A stretch of DNA of 53,262 bases, taken from contig JAHFUP010000001.1 of NCBI GenBank assembly GCA_023265025.1, positions 93,792 through 147,053 of the forward strand, in the 5' to 3' direction. Position 1 is the stretch's first letter. Every line of letters starts with the position of its first letter. The DNA is from Acidimicrobiia bacterium (GTDB lineage Bacteria > Actinomycetota > Acidimicrobiia > Acidimicrobiales > AC-14). Below are positions 50,276 through 53,262 of the stretch, in pieces. The translations under genes and the position numbers were made by a program. The notes beneath the pieces are model-generated. The model ran no database searches. It was not told where the DNA came from and saw nothing but the letters and a program-made list of their open reading frames with translations.

Positions 50276-50761
50276 CTACGTGCGGCCCCGCTCGATGAGG
50301 GCGACCGCCCAACACGCCACCCCCTCTCCCCTTCCGATGGCGCCCAGGCCCTCGGCCCGGGTGGCCTTGATGCTCACGTCGGCGTTCACCGCTCTGCTGA
50401 GCTTGTCCCGCATCGCCGCCCGGTGGGGCGCCAGCTTCGGCGCCTCCAGCAGGACGGTGCAGTCGACGTTGCCGGTGGTCCACCCTGCCTCGGCCGCCAG
50501 TGCGACCACGCCGGCCAGGATGGACAGGCTGTCGGCCCCGGCCCACTGCGGGTCGGTGTCGGGAAAGTGCTCGCCGAGGTCACCCAGTCCGCACGCCCCG
50601 AGGAGGGCGTCGGCCACCGCGTGGGCGACGACGTCGGCGTCGCTATGGCCGTTGAGGCCCCGCTCCCCCGGGAGGTGGACGCCGGCCAGCACCAGCCGGC
50701 GGGACGGGTCGTCGGAGAAGGCGTGCACGTCGAAGCCGAGCCCGACGCGGATCTCAGCCAA
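50276..50761 (-). CDS. ispF: 2-C-methyl-D-erythritol 2,4-cyclodiphosphate synthase
   Basis: A 161-residue enzyme of the MEP isoprenoid pathway: GLGFDVHAF (metal-binding DVH), ERGLNGHSDADVVAHAVADALLGACGLGD and LGEHFPDTDPQW, typical of IspF. It cyclises CDP-ME 2-phosphate. The ATG at 50761 overlaps the ispD 3' end by 8 bp, as in many actinomycetes. Confidence 0.95.
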   Translation of the reverse strand: MAEIRVGLGFDVHAFSDDPSRRLVLAGVHLPGERGLNGHSDADVVAHAVADALLGACGLGDLGEHFPDTDPQWAGADSLSILAGVVALAAEAGWTTGNVDCTVLLEAPKLAPHRAAMRDKLSRAVNADVSIKATRAEGLGAIGRGEGVACWAVALIERGRT

Positions 50762-51344
50762 GGTCGGCGCGCAGGGTGATCTTGGTGTTGGCCGGGTCGC
50801 CGGGGACGACGACCACCCGGCCGCCGCGCGCCTCGACGAGGGCGGCGTCGTCGGTGGCCTCGCCGGCGGTGGCGTGGGCGTCGCGCAGAGCGACCGCGGT
50901 GAAGGCCTGCGGGGTCTGCACGGCCACCAGGCTGTCCCGGTCGAGGGTGGCCACCACCCGGCCGCCGGCGACCTGCTTGATCGTGTCGGTCACCGGCACG
51001 CCGGGTACGGCGCCGTCGGCGCCGGCGGCGACGGCGTCCACCACGGCGTGGAACAGCGCCGGCGCCGCGAACGGGCGGGCCGCATCGTGCACGATCACGA
51101 TGCCGGCGTGGGCGGGGACGGCGGCCAGACCGGCGCGGACGGAGTCCGAGCGGGTGGCGCCGCCGACCACCACCGCGTCGGCGATGAGCGGGTCGGCGGC
51201 GGCGTGGTCGGCGGGAACGACGAGGACCACGCCCTCGGCGACGGACCGGCTGGCGACGAGGGCCCAGTCGACGACGCGACGGCCTTCCAACTCCTCGAAC
51301 TGCTTCTGCCCGCCGAATCTCGCCCCACTGCCTGCGGCCACCAC
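50754..51344 (-). CDS. ispD: 2-C-methyl-D-erythritol 4-phosphate cytidylyltransferase
   Basis: A 196-residue cytidylyltransferase, on the short side for IspD. The CTP loop VAAGSGARFGGQKQF (usual PKQ is QKQ here), VIVHDAARPF and TPQAF are the key motifs. It makes CDP-ME in the MEP pathway. The start is uncertain: GTG 51344 is the first legal start, while the conserved N-terminus (PIWAIVVAAG) begins a few codons earlier with no ATG/GTG, so a few residues might be missing or a rare start is used. It lies 17 bp from the carD stop and overlaps ispF. Confidence 0.9.
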   Translation of the reverse strand: MVAAGSGARFGGQKQFEELEGRRVVDWALVASRSVAEGVVLVVPADHAAADPLIADAVVVGGATRSDSVRAGLAAVPAHAGIVIVHDAARPFAAPALFHAVVDAVAAGADGAVPGVPVTDTIKQVAGGRVVATLDRDSLVAVQTPQAFTAVALRDAHATAGEATDDAALVEARGGRVVVVPGDPANTKITLRADLG

Positions 51345-51361
51345 GATGGCCCAGATGGGAT

Positions 51362-51841
51362 CTACGGCAAAGCCTCGTCGAGCTTCTTCTCGGCCTCTTC
51401 CTCGGTGACGCTCAGGGCGAAGGTCAGCTCGGACACCAGGATCTGGCGGGCCTTGGTGAGCATGCGCTTCTCGCCGGCGGAGAGCCCCTTGTCCTTCTCG
51501 CGGATGGAGAGGTTCCGGACCACTTCAGCCACCTGGTAGATGTCGCCCGACTTCAGCTTCTCCACGTGGTTCTTGAAGCGGCGCGACCAGTTGGTCGGCA
51601 TGCGCGCCTCCTTCTTGCGAAGGACGGCGAAGACCTCCTCGACCTCTTCGTCGTTGATGACCTCCCGCAACCCCACCTCGTCGGTGTTGTCCGCCGGCAC
51701 CATGAGGGTGAGGTCGCCATAGGCCAAGCGAAGCACGAGGTACTCACGGTCGGCGCCGAAGGCGTCCCGCCGCTCCCGCCGCTCGATGACCGCCGCTCCG
51801 TGATGGGGGTAGACGACCTTGTCACCTACATCGAAGGCCAT
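51362..51841 (-). CDS. carD: CarD-family RNA polymerase-binding regulator
   Basis: A 159-residue CarD: the N-terminal RNAP-interacting (RID/Tudor-like) domain MAFDVGDKVVYPHHGAAVIERRERR and the C-terminal helical DNA-binding domain (VEEVFAVLRKKEARMPTNWSRRFKNHVEKLKSGD, with the Trp that intrudes into the minor groove). It stabilises the open complex at rRNA and other promoters. First gene of carD-ispD-ispF-rlmB, the usual actinobacterial order. ATG 51841. Confidence 0.96.
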   Translation of the reverse strand: MAFDVGDKVVYPHHGAAVIERRERRDAFGADREYLVLRLAYGDLTLMVPADNTDEVGLREVINDEEVEEVFAVLRKKEARMPTNWSRRFKNHVEKLKSGDIYQVAEVVRNLSIREKDKGLSAGEKRMLTKARQILVSELTFALSVTEEEAEKKLDEALP

Positions 51842-52025
51842 TTAACTCCCGGAATAGAACGGACGAAGGAACTACTCCAGAGTGCCAGGAATCCGACGGC
51901 TGTGCCAGAGGCCGGTTCCGTCAAGGACCATCCGCGTACTCGGGACGGGATGGATCGGGCCCATGTCACTGTCGGCTCCTCGTCAGCTCGCTCATCCCCG
52001 ACCCTCCGACCAACCGACGACCCTC

Positions 52026-52568
52026 TCAAACACCGAGGTCACACCCGACGAGGGAGTAGACGAATACGTCGTCCCGCCCTCCGAGGTAGGACCGGAGGAG
52101 ACCCTCCTTGCGGAAGCCGCACGCTTCGAGCGACCGAGTAGACGGATGGTTCTCCGGCACGACGATCGCCTCGACTCGCCTGATCGGGGTGCCAGTCAAC
52201 AGCCATACCGAAAGGAGTCCGATCGCTTTGCGGGCGTAGTTCCGACCGCGCTCAGTCGGCACCACCCAGTAGCCCAGACCGACGACGCCCGGCTGAGAGC
52301 GAAACAGCGCCGCGAGCAGCCCGACGGCCCGAGATGCGGCCACCGACTCGATAGCGAGTGACAGACCTTCGCAGTTCTCTCGACGCTGACGCTGCCTCTG
52401 GAGGAAAGCGAGGCCCTCCGTCTCGGTGTAGACGGCGGGGACCGAAGTGCCCCGTGGAATCCGCGGATCGGTGGCTGCAAGCCGGACGCACTCCAGATCC
52501 CTCTCGTCCCACGCCCGCAGTCGGACGACACCGTCGCACAGGTCGGGCGACGGGTACTCCAGTTGCAT
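52026..52568 (-). CDS. GNAT-family N-acetyltransferase (RimJ/RimL type)
   Basis: A 180-residue GNAT protein: VRLRAWDERDLECVRLAATDP, GLGYWVVPTERGRNYARKAIGLLSVWL (acetyl-CoA site with R-G-R-N-Y-A) and IVVPENHPSTRSLEACGFRKEGLLRSYL. Members acetylate protein N-termini or small molecules. The ATG at 52568 is divergent from the membrane-protein gene at 52603. Frame intact. Confidence 0.85.
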   Translation of the reverse strand: MQLEYPSPDLCDGVVRLRAWDERDLECVRLAATDPRIPRGTSVPAVYTETEGLAFLQRQRQRRENCEGLSLAIESVAASRAVGLLAALFRSQPGVVGLGYWVVPTERGRNYARKAIGLLSVWLLTGTPIRRVEAIVVPENHPSTRSLEACGFRKEGLLRSYLGGRDDVFVYSLVGCDLGV

Positions 52569-52602
52569 GAGTGGAAGTCAAGCACCTACAGGCACTTCCT
52601 AC

Positions 52603-53139
52603 ATGTCTCAGGACGTTCGTAGAGTCGGTTTCGTGGCGCTACCGCACGGCGATCCGGAGGGGTACAAGCTCGCATACGACGAGGGCAAGAAGGCTGTCTC
52701 GGAGCTGGGCGAGACCCTCAAAGAGACCCGTGATCGGGTCGGGGCATTGGTCTCGGCAGCGGCTGTCGTCGCCGGGCTCGCCGGCGCCCTGGCCTTCGAC
52801 GACGGCCGTGTGGCGCGGCTCGACGCATGGGGCGCGGCGGCAACCGTCGCAGCAGTTGTGGGTTTCGCGACCATCGCCGTCGCCTCGGTCATGATCTGGC
52901 GGCCGTTCCCGGGGACGTTCAGCCTGGACTCAGGGATGATCGTCGGGTCGTACGTCGAGTGGGAAGCGCCCGCATCCTTGGCCGAGATCCATAGGGAGCT
53001 CGCGCTTCACCTCGGCACCCACGCCGTGTACAACCGCAACCTGATCGGCCACCGGCTTGTGTGGTTCGTCGTAGCATTGCTGTCGTTCCTCCTCGAGATC
53101 GGAGGTCTCATGCTCGTCCTCTGGGATATCGCGTCGTGA
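52603..53139 (+). CDS. Multi-pass membrane protein (SLATT-like appearance)
   Basis: A 178-residue protein: a soluble N-terminal part (EGYKLAYDEGKKAVSELGETLKETRDRVGALVSA) leads into two membrane helices (about AAAVVAGLAGALAF and AATVAAVVGFATIAVASVMIW), a conserved-looking loop with SLAEIHRELALHLGTHAVYNRN, and a C-terminal helix (FVVALLSFLLEIGGLMLVLW). The layout resembles the small SLATT-type or related effector membrane proteins but I cannot name a family. ATG 52603 is preferred over ATG 52567, which would overlap the divergent GNAT start. The TGA overlaps the next GTG. Confidence 0.75.
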   Translation: MSQDVRRVGFVALPHGDPEGYKLAYDEGKKAVSELGETLKETRDRVGALVSAAAVVAGLAGALAFDDGRVARLDAWGAAATVAAVVGFATIAVASVMIWRPFPGTFSLDSGMIVGSYVEWEAPASLAEIHRELALHLGTHAVYNRNLIGHRLVWFVVALLSFLLEIGGLMLVLWDIAS

Positions 53140-53246
53140 CGAACCCGCCAGCCCCGCCACCCCCGCCCCCGCCGGCAACATCCCGACCCGACCCGGGCAT
53201 CACCGAGAAGAGAGGCGCGCCGCTACCGTCGCGGCCGCCCAAGTAG
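53136..53246 (+). CDS. Short proline-rich peptide coupled to the membrane protein
   Basis: A 36-residue peptide starting with GTG at 53136, overlapping the TGA of the membrane-protein gene (GTGA). The sequence is NPPAPPPPPPPATSRPDPGITEKRG, then a Pro-rich end before TAG. It is too short for a domain, but the tight coupling implies it is translated. Poly-proline should need EF-P. Unknown role, perhaps a partner or modulator of the membrane protein. Confidence 0.6.
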   Translation: MTNPPAPPPPPPPATSRPDPGITEKRGAPLPSRPPK

Positions 53247-53262
53247 GTCGCGACGTCGCTAG

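Overview
The window is very GC-rich and uses many GTG starts and GTGA/ATGA stop-start overlaps. It carries gene neighbourhoods typical of high-GC Gram-positive bacteria: carD-ispD-ispF-rlmB, a DUF3263 gene coupled to a LytR_C protein, actinobacterial-type ChdC, and a CIRCE-controlled groL. It is most likely chromosomal DNA of an actinomycete, perhaps of the class Acidimicrobiia. The class is inferred from gene neighbourhoods, not from a marker tree.

Layout. (1) 1-4.3 kb: a leftward, tightly overlapping operon of plasmid or integrative-element type (ParB-like protein, ArdC-like metallopeptidase, four small unknown proteins) behind a recognisable promoter, then about 1 kb of non-coding DNA with hairpins. 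(2) 5.2-33 kb: an accessory region of small-molecule-modifying enzymes: four aminoglycoside-phosphotransferase-like genes, five methyltransferases, several GNAT, VOC, NUDIX, HIT, DinB and P-loop kinase genes, an ATP-grasp ligase, a nucleotidyltransferase, a cupin, and a duplicated PhyH-type dioxygenase. Many have a broken reading frame (single-base indels or a TAG at a Trp position). This region also holds an ECF sigma factor with a membrane-anchored propeller protein, and a sigma-70 region-2 protein fused to two ClpX-type zinc fingers. (3) 33.5-35.1 kb: a tyrosine recombinase ending just short of the 3' end of a tRNA-Gly(CCC), with short repeats between them; this looks like the edge of an integrated element. 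(4) 35.2-53.2 kb: intact, core-like genes: phosphoglycerate mutase, LarE, a DsbA-like protein, ChdC, GroEL, a MoaD-like protein with threonine synthase, glycerate kinase, trehalose synthesis, DUF3263/LytR_C, tRNA-Thr, a SigH-like factor, the carD-ispD-ispF-rlmB operon, and a membrane protein coupled to a proline-rich peptide.

How it fits together. From the NUDIX-GNAT fusion (16.6 kb) to the MmcQ-like gene (22.6 kb), eight genes are joined mostly by GTGA/ATGA overlaps and were probably once one operon for modifying or detoxifying small molecules. I found no broken gene right of the tRNA-Gly, against nine disrupted genes plus one truncated remnant left of it. This suggests relaxed selection in an integrated or variable region, although homopolymer sequencing errors could explain some of the indels.
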